From Thiorhodococcus drewsii AZ1 (GTDB lineage: Bacteria; Pseudomonadota; Gammaproteobacteria; Chromatiales; Chromatiaceae), in assembly GCF_000224065.1 (NCBI RefSeq), contig NZ_AFWT01000019.1, positions 43,240-107,239 of the forward strand: a stretch of 64,000 bases of DNA, written 5' to 3'. The notes below the pieces were generated by a model. That model had not been told where the DNA came from. It did not search any database and was given only the letters and a program-made list of their open reading frames with translations. This document shows, in pieces, positions 50,436 through 60,431 of the stretch. Positions within the stretch are counted from its first letter, which is position 1. Each line of letters starts with the position of its first letter. The translations under genes and the position numbers were made by a program.

Positions 50436-51998
50436 TCAACGCGAGCGAGACGTTTCATCAATGGCGAGCTGCCTGCCCGCCAGCCAGACCAGCCCGATCA
50501 CGGGCACGCCGATCAGGCTGGTGAAGATGAAGAATCCCGTATAGCCGATCCCGTCGACGATGGAGCCGGAATACCCTCCCAGCAGCTTGGGCACGAGCGT
50601 CATCAGCGAGCTGAAGATGGCGTACTGAACGGCCGTGAAGGAGACGTTGGTCAGGCTCGAGAGAAAGGCGACGAAGGCTGCGCTGGCGAGCCCGCCGGCC
50701 AGGTTGTCGGCGCTGACAGCGGCGTAGAGCAGCGGCAGGTTGGCTCCCACTTGGGCGAGTGCCACGAAGACCAGGTTGGTCGCCGCCACGATGATGGCGC
50801 CCAGCATGAGAATGCGCATCACGCCGTGGCGGGTCGCCAGCAATCCCCCGAGTACTCCGCCAGCGATGCTGACGAAGACCCCGAAGGTCTTGACCGCGGT
50901 CGCGATCTGCGGCTTCGTGAAACCGAGATCCTGGTAGAAGACGTTGGAGATGACGCCCAGCGCGATGTCCGAGATTCGGTAGAGACCGATGAGGGCCAGC
51001 AGCAGGAAGGCGGTCTTGAGTCCGTAGCGTGCGAAGAAATCCCGTATCGGCTCAACCCAGGTTTCACGCGCCATCTGGCGGTTGATGGCGCCCAGGCTCA
51101 CCAATAGCCAGACGGTACAGGCCGCCGCACCCACCGCCAGGGCGAAGTGCAGCATCTCGATCAGAAAATGCATCAAGGCTCCACCGCCAAGCGTGGCCTT
51201 GATCGAGGCAAAGAGACCGCTGCTGAGGAAGAAGGTGGCGGCGAAGGTGAGCGCGGTGACGAGAAAGACCGTGAGCAGCCGCAGGTAGTCAGTGGGCGAG
51301 TAGGCGTGCTCCGCTATGCGGTTGGTCTTGGGTTCCGAGATCGAAAGGGTCGTGATCAAACCGACCAGCATGGTCGCGGCCATGGCGATGTAGGTGTTGC
51401 GCCAGGCGAGGTAGCTGTAGTCGTCTGCGGTGGAGCCGAATAGCGCCGCCAGATAGAGCGCCCCGGCACCCGAGACCACCATTCCGATGCGATAGCCGGC
51501 GATATAGGTCGACGACATGAGAGCCTGTAGGCGCGGCGCCGCAGCCTCGATGCGGAAGGCATCGATCACGATGTCCTGTGTGGCGGCGGAGAAGCCCAGC
51601 AGGACGGCGCCGAGGGCCATGCGGGTCAGGCTGTCCGGTCCGGAGGCCGGATCCGTGATGCCCATCAGCAGGATGGCGGTGGCGATGCCGATTTGGGCGA
51701 CCAGCATCCAGGCGCGGCGGCGTCCCAACCACCGGGTTAGAAGTGGAACGGGCAACCGGTCGATCAATGGGGCCCAGACGAACTTGAAGGAGTACCCCAG
51801 TGCGGCCCAGCTGAAGAAGGTGACCGCATTGCGTTCGATGCCTGCCTCACGCAGCCACAGCGAGAGCGAGGAAAAGATCAGGAGCAGCGGAATCCCGGCC
51901 GAGAAGCCTAGAAACAGCATGCTGATGACGTGGGGGTTAAGAAGTTCGCGGCTGGTCTGAGCCCAACCCTGGGGTTGGGTTTTCTCGGTGTGCGTCAT
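50436..51998 (-). CDS. ampG: AmpG-like MFS permease
   Basis: 520 residues with about 12-14 membrane helices. It matches AmpG, which imports anhydromuropeptides from peptidoglycan turnover for recycling: LGFSAGIPLLLIFSSLSLWLREAGI, WAPLIDRLPVPLLTRWLGRRRAW, SAATQDIVIDAFRIE and the conserved GYRIGMVVSGAGALYLA. Stands alone on the minus strand; no ampC or ampD is nearby. Assigned on family motifs. Confidence 0.9.
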   Translation of the reverse strand: MTHTEKTQPQGWAQTSRELLNPHVISMLFLGFSAGIPLLLIFSSLSLWLREAGIERNAVTFFSWAALGYSFKFVWAPLIDRLPVPLLTRWLGRRRAWMLVAQIGIATAILLMGITDPASGPDSLTRMALGAVLLGFSAATQDIVIDAFRIEAAAPRLQALMSSTYIAGYRIGMVVSGAGALYLAALFGSTADDYSYLAWRNTYIAMAATMLVGLITTLSISEPKTNRIAEHAYSPTDYLRLLTVFLVTALTFAATFFLSSGLFASIKATLGGGALMHFLIEMLHFALAVGAAACTVWLLVSLGAINRQMARETWVEPIRDFFARYGLKTAFLLLALIGLYRISDIALGVISNVFYQDLGFTKPQIATAVKTFGVFVSIAGGVLGGLLATRHGVMRILMLGAIIVAATNLVFVALAQVGANLPLLYAAVSADNLAGGLASAAFVAFLSSLTNVSFTAVQYAIFSSLMTLVPKLLGGYSGSIVDGIGYTGFFIFTSLIGVPVIGLVWLAGRQLAIDETSRSR

Positions 51999-52593
51999 GG
52001 GAACCCGGCTGCTGGTAGAACCCTTGGGCGAGAGTGCCGACGGCGAGTCCTCAAGGGGCGACCCGAGACGGGTCGAAAGGCGCCGAGAATACAGTGGGGT
52101 ATTCGATCGCTCAATAAGAAGACGCCATCGTGAACCCTTGGGTCACACGATGGCGTTAATTCGGGGAGACGAGGAGGAGCCGAATCCCCGATGGCTGCTC
52201 TGACCATGCTGATCGAACTACACCGACTCATGGGTTACGTGTGGTTCACACGCGATTGCCATGTTAAGCGGCATCCTTGCAGGCCACGGACCGGTCGCGG
52301 CCTCTCAATGTCCTGAAGTCTCTATCGGCGTTCCTGGGTGAAACTTGATTCCCTGATGAATTAGGGCTGTGCCTAGAGGAACATCGCTGCCATGTCTTCA
52401 AGAACGCATGGTGCGTGCCAGTTTGTCGCATTCATTTGAATCAATGGCTTGCGTGGTTCTGGATTGGAACGTGACGCCGTGCGTTGTCAAGAGGTGACAC
52501 CGTTGGTCCATTTTGGAACAGTGGGTGCCGCGAGATGCGTCAGGGTCCACGGTGTGTGACGCATCCGGGCGTCCGTGCCCGGCCTCGCGTCGG
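51999..52593. other. Gene-free region between ampG and maeB
   Basis: About 600 bases with no gene. It holds a strong 11-bp stem ACGCCATCGTG / CACGATGGCGT (52122-52156, with inner ACCC/GGGT pairing) and a 6-bp stem CGTGTG-GTT-CACACG (52238-52252). Short open frames here have no codon bias. The ampG promoter should lie next to 51998. Confidence 0.5.
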
Positions 52594-52622
52594 GGCGAGC
52601 GTCCTATTCGAGGGCGCTCGCC
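52594..52622 (-). terminator. Terminator hairpin after maeB
   Basis: 8-bp stem GGCGAGCG / CGCTCGCC with inner CCT/AGG pairs, 17 bases past the maeB stop. Confidence 0.65.
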
Positions 52623-52638
52623 GCCGAACAGACATCGA

Positions 52639-54900
52639 TCAGCCGGCTTGGACGGCGGCCAGTGCAATCATGTTGAGCAGGCCGCGAACCGAGGTGCTGG
52701 GCGTGACAATGTGGGCGGCGTGTGCCGTGCCGAGCAGGATGGGGCCGAAGGCTCCGCCCTCGTTCATCGTCTTCAGCAAATTGAAGGAGATGTTGGCTGC
52801 GTCCTGATTGGGCATGATCAGCAGATTGGCGCGCCCTTCGAGCCGCGAATCGGGGAATCGCTCCCGACGTCCGATCGCGTCGAATGCCAGGTTTGAGTGC
52901 ATCTCTCCCTCGACCTCAAGCTCTGGATCCTGTTCGCGCAGCAGGCGCACGGCCTCCGTCATCTTGGTCGCGTTCGGGGCGTCGTGGCTGCCGAAGTTCG
53001 AGTGCGAGACGAAGGCGACCTTGGGCTCCAGGCCGAAGCGCTTGATCTCGGCGGCGCACAACCGGGCGATCTCGGCCAGATCCTCGGCGTCGGGATCCGC
53101 CTGCACATAGGGGTCGGCGATGAAGAGCGGACCCTTGGGGAGGACCACGGCGCTCATGGCGGTCAGGCGCCGCACGCCCGGAGCCGTTCCGATGGCCTCC
53201 TCCACATGCTTGAGATGACGGATGTAGCGACCGACGATGCCGCAGATCATGGCATCGGCATCGCCACAGCGGACCATGGTCGCGGCGAGCACCGTGGGGT
53301 CGTTGCGGATGTATTCGCGGGCCTCGTCCGGGGCGTAGCCACGGCGTTTGACCTGATCGTAGAAGGTCTGCCAGTGGTTCTCGAAGTTGGGATTCTCGCA
53401 GGGCACGATGAGATCGAAGTCCCGGTCGGGACGGATACTCAGACCCAGGTCCTTCAGTCGATTGCCGATCACCTCCGGGCGGCCGATCAGCATGGGACGC
53501 GCGATGCCCTCGGAGACCGCCTGCTGGGCGACCTGGAGCACGCGCTCGTGCTCGCCCTCGGCGAAGACCACCCGCTTGGGTGCGAGTCGCGCCTGATCGA
53601 AGACCGGCTTCATGGTGATGCCGGTGCGGTAGGCGCGGTGATGCAGGCGCTGGCGGTAGGCCTCCAGATCCTCGATCGGCCGGGTCGCGACGCCACTCTC
53701 CATCGCGGCTTGGGCGACCGCCGGGGCCAGATGCTCCATGAGGCGCGGGTCGAACGGCTTGGGGATCAGGTATTCGGGGCCGAACTGGAGCTGATGTCCG
53801 CCATAGGCCGCGCGCACGATGTCGGACGGCTCGGCCATGGCCAGGTCGGCGATGGCGTGCACGCAGGCGACCTTCATCGCCTCGTTGATCTCGCTGGCGC
53901 CGCAGTCGAGTGCGCCACGGAAGATGAAGGGGAAGCAGAGGACGTTGTTGACCTGATTGGGGAAGTCCGAGCGACCGGTGGCGATGATGGCGTCGGGACG
54001 CGCCTCGCGTGCCAGGTCGGGCATGATCTCTGGAACCGGGTTGGCGAGCGCCATGATGATGGGGTGTTCCGCCATGCTCGACAGCCATTCCGGCTTGAGC
54101 ACGCCGGCCGCCGAGAGTCCGAGGAAGATGTCCGCGCCCTCGATGGCCTCGGCCAGGGTTCGCTTATCGGTGGCGATGGCGTAGCGGCCCTTGTAGGGAT
54201 CCATCTCCTCGGGCCGACCCTCATAGACGACGCCGGCGATGTCGGTCAGGGTCACGTTTTCCTTCGGCAGACCCATCGCTACCAGCAGGTCGACGCAGGC
54301 GAGCGCCGCAGCGCCGGCTCCGGCCGTGACCAGCCGGACTTGGCCGATGTCCTTACCGACCACGCGTAGCCCGTTCAGGATCGCCGCGTTCACCACGATG
54401 GCCGTGCCGTGCTGGTCGTCGTGGAAGACCGGGATCCCCATGCGCTCCTTGAGCGCGCGCTCGATGATGAAGCAGTCCGGGGCCTTGATGTCTTCCAGGT
54501 TGATGCCGCCGAAGGTGGGCTCCAGGCGTGCGACCGTTTCGATGAAGGCCTCTGGATCGCGCTCCTCGATCTCGATATCGAAGACGTCGATGTCGGCGAA
54601 TTGCTTGAAGAGGACCGCCTTGCCTTCCATCACCGGCTTGGAGGCCAAACCGCCGATCGCGCCCAGGCCGAGCACGGCCGTGCCGTTGCTGATGACGGCG
54701 ACCAGATTCCCGCGAGAGGTGTAGTGCGTGGCGGTGAATGGATCCTCTTCGATCTCGCGGCAGGCCGCTGCGACCCCGGGCGAATAGGCCAATGCCAGGT
54801 CGCGCTGGTTGGCGAGCGGTTTGGTCGCCTTGATCTCCAGCTTTCCAGGTTTGGGGTAGCGGTGATAGTCCAGTGCGCTCTGGTTGAACTCTTCCGACAT
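52639..54900 (-). CDS. maeB: NADP-dependent malic enzyme (MaeB type)
   Basis: 753 residues. N-terminal malic enzyme domain (1 to about 425): [54 protein letters not shown](P)-binding [16 protein letters not shown]-terminal phosphotransacetylase-like domain (about 430-753: [30 protein letters not shown]), which is regulatory in E. coli MaeB. It decarboxylates malate to pyruvate giving NADPH. Monocistronic by spacing. Confidence 0.95.
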   Translation of the reverse strand: MSEEFNQSALDYHRYPKPGKLEIKATKPLANQRDLALAYSPGVAAACREIEEDPFTATHYTSRGNLVAVISNGTAVLGLGAIGGLASKPVMEGKAVLFKQFADIDVFDIEIEERDPEAFIETVARLEPTFGGINLEDIKAPDCFIIERALKERMGIPVFHDDQHGTAIVVNAAILNGLRVVGKDIGQVRLVTAGAGAAALACVDLLVAMGLPKENVTLTDIAGVVYEGRPEEMDPYKGRYAIATDKRTLAEAIEGADIFLGLSAAGVLKPEWLSSMAEHPIIMALANPVPEIMPDLAREARPDAIIATGRSDFPNQVNNVLCFPFIFRGALDCGASEINEAMKVACVHAIADLAMAEPSDIVRAAYGGHQLQFGPEYLIPKPFDPRLMEHLAPAVAQAAMESGVATRPIEDLEAYRQRLHHRAYRTGITMKPVFDQARLAPKRVVFAEGEHERVLQVAQQAVSEGIARPMLIGRPEVIGNRLKDLGLSIRPDRDFDLIVPCENPNFENHWQTFYDQVKRRGYAPDEAREYIRNDPTVLAATMVRCGDADAMICGIVGRYIRHLKHVEEAIGTAPGVRRLTAMSAVVLPKGPLFIADPYVQADPDAEDLAEIARLCAAEIKRFGLEPKVAFVSHSNFGSHDAPNATKMTEAVRLLREQDPELEVEGEMHSNLAFDAIGRRERFPDSRLEGRANLLIMPNQDAANISFNLLKTMNEGGAFGPILLGTAHAAHIVTPSTSVRGLLNMIALAAVQAG

Positions 54901-55129
54901 CTAGGTCTCCGGTGGTGATGCTTGCGCGTTGGGCCGAGACCGACCCTTGGCGGTTGGAATCGACCATTATGATGCGGCGCAACCACTTCCGGCAAAATAT
55001 GCAAGTGAAATTTGGCTGGCGCGTGCGCGGACGACCAAAAAGAAGGTGCGAATCCGAGCGCGAGGACGGGAATGGACTGAAGACGGGAGGTGGAGACCAT
55101 CGCGCGTTTGGGCCGTGATGCCGGTCGAA

Positions 55130-55150
55130 CGGCGGGAACGCTCCCCGCCG
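55130..55150 (-). terminator. Terminator hairpin after DsrC-like gene
   Basis: 7-bp stem CGGCGGG / CCCGCCG with loop AACGCTC, 25 bases past the stop of the DsrC-like gene. Confidence 0.55.
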
Positions 55151-55174
55151 CGACATGAATCGCCAACCCGGTCG

Positions 55175-55816
55175 TCAATGCTCGCCCTTGGTCCTCAGCA
55201 GCCCGGCCAGACGATTGCCCTGCTTTTGCGGTCCGCCGCGCGGAAAGATCTGATGGAGGTAGCGATTGCTGCCGCGCTCGCGCCCCCAGACGTTGCGGAA
55301 GTGAACGATCATGTCGCGCACCGTCGCCTGGGTGCCCTGTCGGGCGAAACGCGCCCGCAGATACCGGATCACGTCCCAATGCTCATCGGTCAGGACCAAC
55401 CCCTCCTGGTCCGCCAGGGCGCGTGCGAAATCCTCCGACCAGTCCGAGGGGTCGACCAGATAACCCTCGCTGTCGGTCAAGACGGCACGCTCGCCGACCT
55501 GCACCGCGCAGGTCGTCATGCTCGGGTAGGCGTTGCTGCCCGCCGGAAATTCGCCGGGGAGTCCGCGCGAGTCACGTTCGGATTGTGTGATGGACCAGAG
55601 TTCGATCGGGATTTCGCCGTCGAGGCGGCCCTCGTAGCGCGCCACCCCGGAGACCAGGATCGTACCGCTGGTCGGCGGCAGGTCGAAGCGCGCCAGGCCG
55701 GCGCGGTCGGTCAGCACCGGCGGGGTCTCGCTTCCGTCCGCGTCCAGACGCAGCACCACCGGGGTGCGTTTCAGGGGCTCATGGGTGGCCTTCATGGAAA
55801 TTCTGACAGCAATCAT
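55175..55816 (-). CDS. DsrC/TusE-family protein lacking both cysteines, with N-terminal extension
   Basis: 213 residues; ATG at 55816 has GGAG eight bases upstream. Residues ~105-213 are a clear DsrC fold: DSEGYLVDPSDWSEDFARALA, LTDEHWDVIRYLRARF, RGSNRYLHQIFPRGGPQKQ, NRLAGLLRTKGEH. DsrC has a C-terminal ACR...GCV with two redox Cys; here the matching positions read GNR and GEH, so neither is present and sulfur transfer by persulfide is ruled out. Residues 1-104 form an extra, probably beta-rich domain. Cys-less DsrC relatives have been called RspA and proposed to be regulatory. A LysR gene is divergent from it. Confidence 0.85.
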   Translation of the reverse strand: MIAVRISMKATHEPLKRTPVVLRLDADGSETPPVLTDRAGLARFDLPPTSGTILVSGVARYEGRLDGEIPIELWSITQSERDSRGLPGEFPAGSNAYPSMTTCAVQVGERAVLTDSEGYLVDPSDWSEDFARALADQEGLVLTDEHWDVIRYLRARFARQGTQATVRDMIVHFRNVWGRERGSNRYLHQIFPRGGPQKQGNRLAGLLRTKGEH

Positions 55817-55948
55817 CGTCTCATCTCCGGCGTTTACGACATCCCGTGGCTCGGTGGGCGGCGATCCGCCTCGAATTCACACTGGCTCAGATGAGATCAA
55901 AATAATGACGAACATGACCAAAGAAAAACGAAATTGATCGCTAGTTGG

Positions 55949-55967
55949 TATCGGGATCTTCGATACA
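55949..55967. promoter_or_regulatory. LysR-type operator (T-N11-A)
   Basis: GTATCG-GGATCTT-CGATAC, a perfect 6-bp inverted repeat enclosing a T-N11-A core (52 to 64 of this hundred). It lies 28 bases upstream of the lysR start in the divergent region with the DsrC-like gene, the classic position for LysR autoregulation and control of the divergent target. Confidence 0.65.
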
Positions 55968-55995
55968 ATCAGGCGCCCGACCTTGAGGGCAGCGC

Positions 55996-56856
55996 ATGGA
56001 CATCGACCAGATCAAGACCTTTCTCGCGGTCGTTGCTCACGGGAGCTTTCTGGAGGCCGCCGAGCGGGTGCATGTCACCCAGTCGACCGTCAGCGCACGC
56101 ATCCAGAACCTGGAGCAGGGGCTCGGCGCCCGGCTGTTCGTGCGCAATCGCGCGGGCGCCAGCCTGACCCCAGCCGGCCAACGCTTTCTGCGCCACGCCA
56201 AGACCCTGCTGCTCACCTTCGAGCAGGCGCGTCACGATGTCGGCCTGCCGAACCGCTTTCGCGCCAGCCTGACGATCGGCGCGCGTATCGCGCTCTGGGA
56301 CGACTTCCTCCCGCGCTGGACCGGGCGCATGCGCGCCTCGGCACCGGATATCTCGCTCAATACCGAGATCGGATTCGAAGAGGATCTGATGCGCCGTATC
56401 ATCGCCGGGACCATAGACCTGGCCTTGATGTACAGCCCTCAGCAGGGGGCCGGCATCCAGGTCGAGCACCTGTTCGACGAGACCCTGATTCTGGTCGGTA
56501 GCGACCCGGACCAGCCTGCGCTGGACGACGGTTACGTCTATGTCGACTGGGGACCGACCTTCTACGCCCAGCACCGCAAGGTCTACCCGGACCTGGAGCG
56601 GCCTGCCCAGACCGCCAACATCGGCTGGCTGGGATTGCAGTTGATCCTCGCCAACGGCGGTAGCTGTTTCGTGCCCGAGCGGGTCGCCTCCAGCTACCTG
56701 CGTGGCGGTTGCCTGTATCGGGTCGACGGCAGCCCGACCCTGACCCTGCCGGCCTATGTCGTCTATCCCGGCGACAGCGATTCCATCGAGTTCACGACTG
56801 CGCTCGACACGCTGCGCGCGCTGGTGGCCGAGGGCGCAGCCCTCGGTGCTGCGTGA
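55996..56856 (+). CDS. LysR-family transcriptional regulator
   Basis: 286 residues: winged helix-turn-helix (FLAVVAHGSFLEAAERVHVTQSTVSARIQNLEQGLGARLF, residues 9-48) and a periplasmic-binding-protein-like effector domain (about 90-280). HTH resembles HdfR-type regulators. Divergent from the Cys-less DsrC-like gene with a 179-base gap bearing a T-N11-A site. Effector unknown; a sulfur compound is possible by context only. Confidence 0.92.
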   Translation: MDIDQIKTFLAVVAHGSFLEAAERVHVTQSTVSARIQNLEQGLGARLFVRNRAGASLTPAGQRFLRHAKTLLLTFEQARHDVGLPNRFRASLTIGARIALWDDFLPRWTGRMRASAPDISLNTEIGFEEDLMRRIIAGTIDLALMYSPQQGAGIQVEHLFDETLILVGSDPDQPALDDGYVYVDWGPTFYAQHRKVYPDLERPAQTANIGWLGLQLILANGGSCFVPERVASSYLRGGCLYRVDGSPTLTLPAYVVYPGDSDSIEFTTALDTLRALVAEGAALGAA

Positions 56857-57060
56857 GGCTGGCGCAGACTCGGAAACCTGGGGTCGGCTGGAGGTCTTGT
56901 CGCTGTTGATCCGGTTCAGTCCGCAGTTTTGGCGCACGTAGCCTTTCCCCGCGTCTTCGAGGCAGGGGCCCAACGGCGCGCAAGCTGGGACCCTCTGGAC
57001 TCGCCCTGCGATCTGTTACATCGTGCCGGCCTGTCCAATTCAACGACTCAGGTGTTCAGC

Positions 57061-58149
57061 ATGTTCGGTTCAGGATTCCGGTTTCGGCAATGGATCGCGA
57101 GGGTACTCAGGCCCGGTCCCGGTGTTCGCTCAGCGTTCGCGCGGCGCTCTTTGGTGGCGGTCAGCCTATTGGTCGGCGGTTGCGCCCAAAGCGAGGATCC
57201 GCAGATCGTTTTCGATGGTCCCACCATGGGGACCTATTATTCGGTCAAGGTCGCGCGCCCTCCCCAAGGCATGAGCGCCGAGTCGCTCCAGCCCCAGGTG
57301 GCCAAGGTGCTGGATGCCGTCGTGGCCGAGATCTCGACCTACGACCCCACGTCCGAACTGTCGCGCCTCAACCGGAATCCGAGCACCGATTGGATCCCCA
57401 TCTCGGCCGAGCTCTACCGCGTGGTCGCCGAAGGGCAGCGCATCTCTTCCCTGACCGATGGGGCCTTCGACATCACCATCGGTCCGCTGGTGAACCTTTG
57501 GGGCTTCGGTCCCGAGACGCGACCGGCCAGGCTGCCGAGCGAGCAGGAAATCGCCGCCGCCAAGGCCCGAGTCGGTTGGCGCAAGCTGGAGCTGAGGGCC
57601 GATCCGCCGGCCCTGCGCAAGGCGCGAGGCGACATCTATATCGATCTCTCGGCGCTCGGCGAGGGCTATGGTGCCGACCGGGTCGGCGTCTGGCTGGAAT
57701 CGCAGGGAATCACCGACTACATGGTCGCCGTCGCCGGCGCCATCCGGACACGTGGCAATAATGCTAAGGGCGAGCCGTGGGCCATCGCGATCGAGGAGCC
57801 CTTGCCCGATCGGCGCAGCGTGCATCGCATCATCCCGGTCTCGAATCGTGCGCTCTCGACCTCGGGCGACTATCGCAACTTCTTCGAGGAGAACGGCAAG
57901 CGCTACTCCCACGAGATCGACCCTATGACAGGCGAGCCCGTGGATCGGAGGCTGGGATCGGTCACCGTCGTCGACGATTCGGCGATGGTCGCCGACGGCT
58001 GGGCGACGGCGCTCATGGTGCTAGGGGATCGGCGTGGTCCGGAAGCGGCCAAGGCACAGGGACTCGCGGCCTATTTCATCGTCCGCGACACGAACGACCA
58101 GCCGCGTGGATTCGGTTCTCCAGCCTTCGAGTCCATCATGCAGCGCTGA
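57061..58149 (+). CDS. apbE: FAD:protein FMN transferase ApbE, lipoprotein
   Basis: 362 residues from the ATG at 57061. A signal segment (about 27-40) ends at VGGC (C41), a likely lipobox, so it should sit in the periplasm on a membrane anchor. ApbE domain: FDGPTMGTYYSVKV, LSRLNRNP, SLTDGAFDITIGPLVNLWGFGP, YIDLSALGEGYGADRV, and the metal/FAD segment SHEIDPMTGEPV. It covalently attaches FMN to Thr in Rnf/NQR subunits, and rnfG and rnfD in this window carry such sites. Encoded alone, 200 bases after lysR. Confidence 0.94.
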   Translation: MFGSGFRFRQWIARVLRPGPGVRSAFARRSLVAVSLLVGGCAQSEDPQIVFDGPTMGTYYSVKVARPPQGMSAESLQPQVAKVLDAVVAEISTYDPTSELSRLNRNPSTDWIPISAELYRVVAEGQRISSLTDGAFDITIGPLVNLWGFGPETRPARLPSEQEIAAAKARVGWRKLELRADPPALRKARGDIYIDLSALGEGYGADRVGVWLESQGITDYMVAVAGAIRTRGNNAKGEPWAIAIEEPLPDRRSVHRIIPVSNRALSTSGDYRNFFEENGKRYSHEIDPMTGEPVDRRLGSVTVVDDSAMVADGWATALMVLGDRRGPEAAKAQGLAAYFIVRDTNDQPRGFGSPAFESIMQR

Positions 58150-58165
58150 CGGTCATCGGCTCGGC

Positions 58166-58555
58166 TCAGGGAATCTGCTCCGTGACCTGTCCCGGCATGA
58201 CGACGCTGATGACGCCGCCCCAGGTGCACATGAGCTTGGAGCTGTCGTTGAGCGCCGGCATGCCTCCCAATAGCACGGTCGGCGAGCCCGGCGTCCATGG
58301 GGCGGCCGTGACCGGGACGCAGGGCATGGGCGTCAGCACCCCCATGGCCGCTGCCGTGGCTGCCGCGACGGTTGGATTGGCCGGGCAACTGCACATCCCG
58401 AAGGGCATGATATTGACCATGGGGACGTGATCCATGATGTTGGCCGCCGGCATCGAGCTGGTCAGCATTCGATTGAGCGGAAGCACCGTCAATGTGCTGG
58501 GAGCGACACCGAAGGAGCATTGCAGGACGGCACCTGAGCAGACGTGCATGGACAT
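58166..58555 (-). CDS. PAAR-like protein (DUF4280 type)
   Basis: 129 residues with no signal peptide. It matches DUF4280/PAAR-like proteins: VCSGAVLQCSFGVAPSTLTVLP, DHVPMVNIMPFGMCSCPANPTVAAATAAAMGVLTPMPCVP and LNDSSKLMCTWGGVISVVMPGQ, with the conserved Cys set. Such proteins cap VgrG or similar spikes and deliver effectors by type VI or other contractile systems. No other secretion gene lies in the window. It is 45 bases downstream of a TPR-methyltransferase gene in the same direction and probably shares its transcript. Confidence 0.8.
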   Translation of the reverse strand: MSMHVCSGAVLQCSFGVAPSTLTVLPLNRMLTSSMPAANIMDHVPMVNIMPFGMCSCPANPTVAAATAAAMGVLTPMPCVPVTAAPWTPGSPTVLLGGMPALNDSSKLMCTWGGVISVVMPGQVTEQIP

Positions 58556-58600
58556 GGTCGTGTTCCTCGATTCGACTCCGAGCGCTCGGGGCGCCTGGGG

Positions 58601-59959
58601 TCATTGGTTTGCGATGCGGTGCGAGCGCTGGGCGATCACCACCCAGCCCATGACCTGGGTTCCGCCTTCGAGACGCAGCGTCTCTCGGTCCATCGCGCGC
58701 AGGTCGAAGCCCCGCTCCAGCAGTGTCCTCTCCAGGTAGGTCTTCGAATGGGCGTAACGGCCGTTGGGCTGGAGCCGGTAATCGTCGGATGTTCCCTCCA
58801 GTGCCTCGACGGAGAATCCCAGATGGCCGCCGGGCCGCAGGCTGGACGAGGCGGCCTCCAGGACCGGTCCGATCTCGCCGAAATACACCAGGGTATCGGC
58901 CGATACGATGAGGTCGAACTCGGCTGGACGCCGCCGGATGAAATCCGTCAATTCCGCATGGTGCAACGCATCGTAGAGCGTGCGCTCCCTGGCCTTCACC
59001 AGCATGCCTTGCGACAGATCGACGCCGGTCAGGCGTTTGGCATAGGGCGCGAGCAGGGGACCGCAGAGACCGGTTCCGCATCCTGCATCCAGGATGTCCA
59101 GTCGGGCGGCGGGTTCGAGTCCCAGGTACGCCACCGTCTTGTCCACGATCAGCTTGGGTGCCTGATATTCCAGCACCGCCAGCTTGGCGTCGAACGAATG
59201 GGAGAAGCTGTCGAAGACGCTCTGGATATAGGCGTCCGAGGCACGCTCCGGGACGTCCTGACCCGTGCAGGCGGCCAGATGGTGGAGCGCCTTGGGGTTG
59301 TCCGGTTCGTCCTCCAGCCAGTCGCGGTAGATCCCGATCGCATCATCCAGCTGCCCGGCCCTGGCGTAGGCGTAGGCCAGCACCTCTCGGGTTGAGGCGT
59401 TTCCCGGATCGCGCTTCATCGCCTCCATGGCCTGGGCGATGGAATCCTCCGTCCGTCCCATCCGCACATAGAGCCGGGATAGGTTGTTGCGGGCGTCGAT
59501 GAAATCGGGTGACAGATCGATCGCCTGCAAGAAGTGTTGCTCGGCCTCATCCAGCCGATTCTGTCCCTTGCAGAGAACGCCCAGGTTGTTGAGTACCTCA
59601 GGGCGCTCCGGAGACAGGGACAGGGCCTCGCGATACTCACGCTCGGCCTCCTCGAACCGCGCCCCGTCGAAGAGCAGATTGCCGAGATTGGTGTGGAAGC
59701 CGGCATGCTGGGGAACCAGCTCGACCGAGCGTCTCATCAGCCGCAGCGCCGCCTCGTTTCGGCCTTGCTGATGTTCCAGGACACCCATGAAATGCAGGGC
59801 GTCCGGATGCTCGGGCTCCAGTTCGAGGACGCGCGAATAGAGCGTTCTGGCGTCCTTGAGGTGGCCGTTGCGATGCAGATTGGAGGCGAAGCTGACCGCA
59901 TCCTGGATGGACAGCTGTTTGGGCGCGGATGCATCGGAAGAATCTGTTTCTGTGCTCAT
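58601..59959 (-). CDS. TPR-repeat SAM-dependent methyltransferase
   Basis: 452 residues. About six TPR repeats (20-240) are followed by a class I methyltransferase domain with LDILDAGCGTGLCGPLL (near 293), GVDLSQGML and DLIVSADTLVYFGE. Such proteins are found near injection-system and polysaccharide genes; substrate unknown. First gene of a two-gene unit with the PAAR-like protein, which it might modify or chaperone; this is inference from adjacency. Confidence 0.85.
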   Translation of the reverse strand: MSTETDSSDASAPKQLSIQDAVSFASNLHRNGHLKDARTLYSRVLELEPEHPDALHFMGVLEHQQGRNEAALRLMRRSVELVPQHAGFHTNLGNLLFDGARFEEAEREYREALSLSPERPEVLNNLGVLCKGQNRLDEAEQHFLQAIDLSPDFIDARNNLSRLYVRMGRTEDSIAQAMEAMKRDPGNASTREVLAYAYARAGQLDDAIGIYRDWLEDEPDNPKALHHLAACTGQDVPERASDAYIQSVFDSFSHSFDAKLAVLEYQAPKLIVDKTVAYLGLEPAARLDILDAGCGTGLCGPLLAPYAKRLTGVDLSQGMLVKARERTLYDALHHAELTDFIRRRPAEFDLIVSADTLVYFGEIGPVLEAASSSLRPGGHLGFSVEALEGTSDDYRLQPNGRYAHSKTYLERTLLERGFDLRAMDRETLRLEGGTQVMGWVVIAQRSHRIANQ

Positions 59960-60431
59960 GGCTTCGGTGCCCCCAGTCTGATGAGCCGGATGCCGTCGAT
60001 CGCATCTCGAGAAAGGATGAGGGGGTTTACGGCATTTTCCAGACCATCCCGGATCCCTGCCCCGCGACCCGACGGACGTGACCCATGTCGGCCGCGATCG
60101 GCCTTGGATCGGGATCGGATTGGTTCGAGGGTGGGCCTGAATGAGCCGCTTGGGTCATATTGAACCGGTTCGGCCTCGGTTCGCTGAGCTGCGATGACCT
60201 GAAGTCCCGGTTTTTCCACTATTTTGGTTTGGCATGCTTTCTGATTATTTTTCGGTCAGGGGTTCGCACGTACGCTCGGACCGAGGCGCTCGATCGACAC
60301 CCCCCGGTCGATCCTGGGCACGAACCGATCCGGCTGGCGACTCCCTTTCTTCAGGTGGGACTGTGTCCAAAAGGTCGGATCGACCCTTGAGGACACACCC
60401 GGCTTTGGCTGCGGTGATGTGGATGGAGCCG

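Noticed and set aside
52897..54369. 490-codon plus-strand frame across maeB
   Set aside because: Antisense shadow of malic enzyme; His/Asp/Gly-rich composition results from complementary codons.
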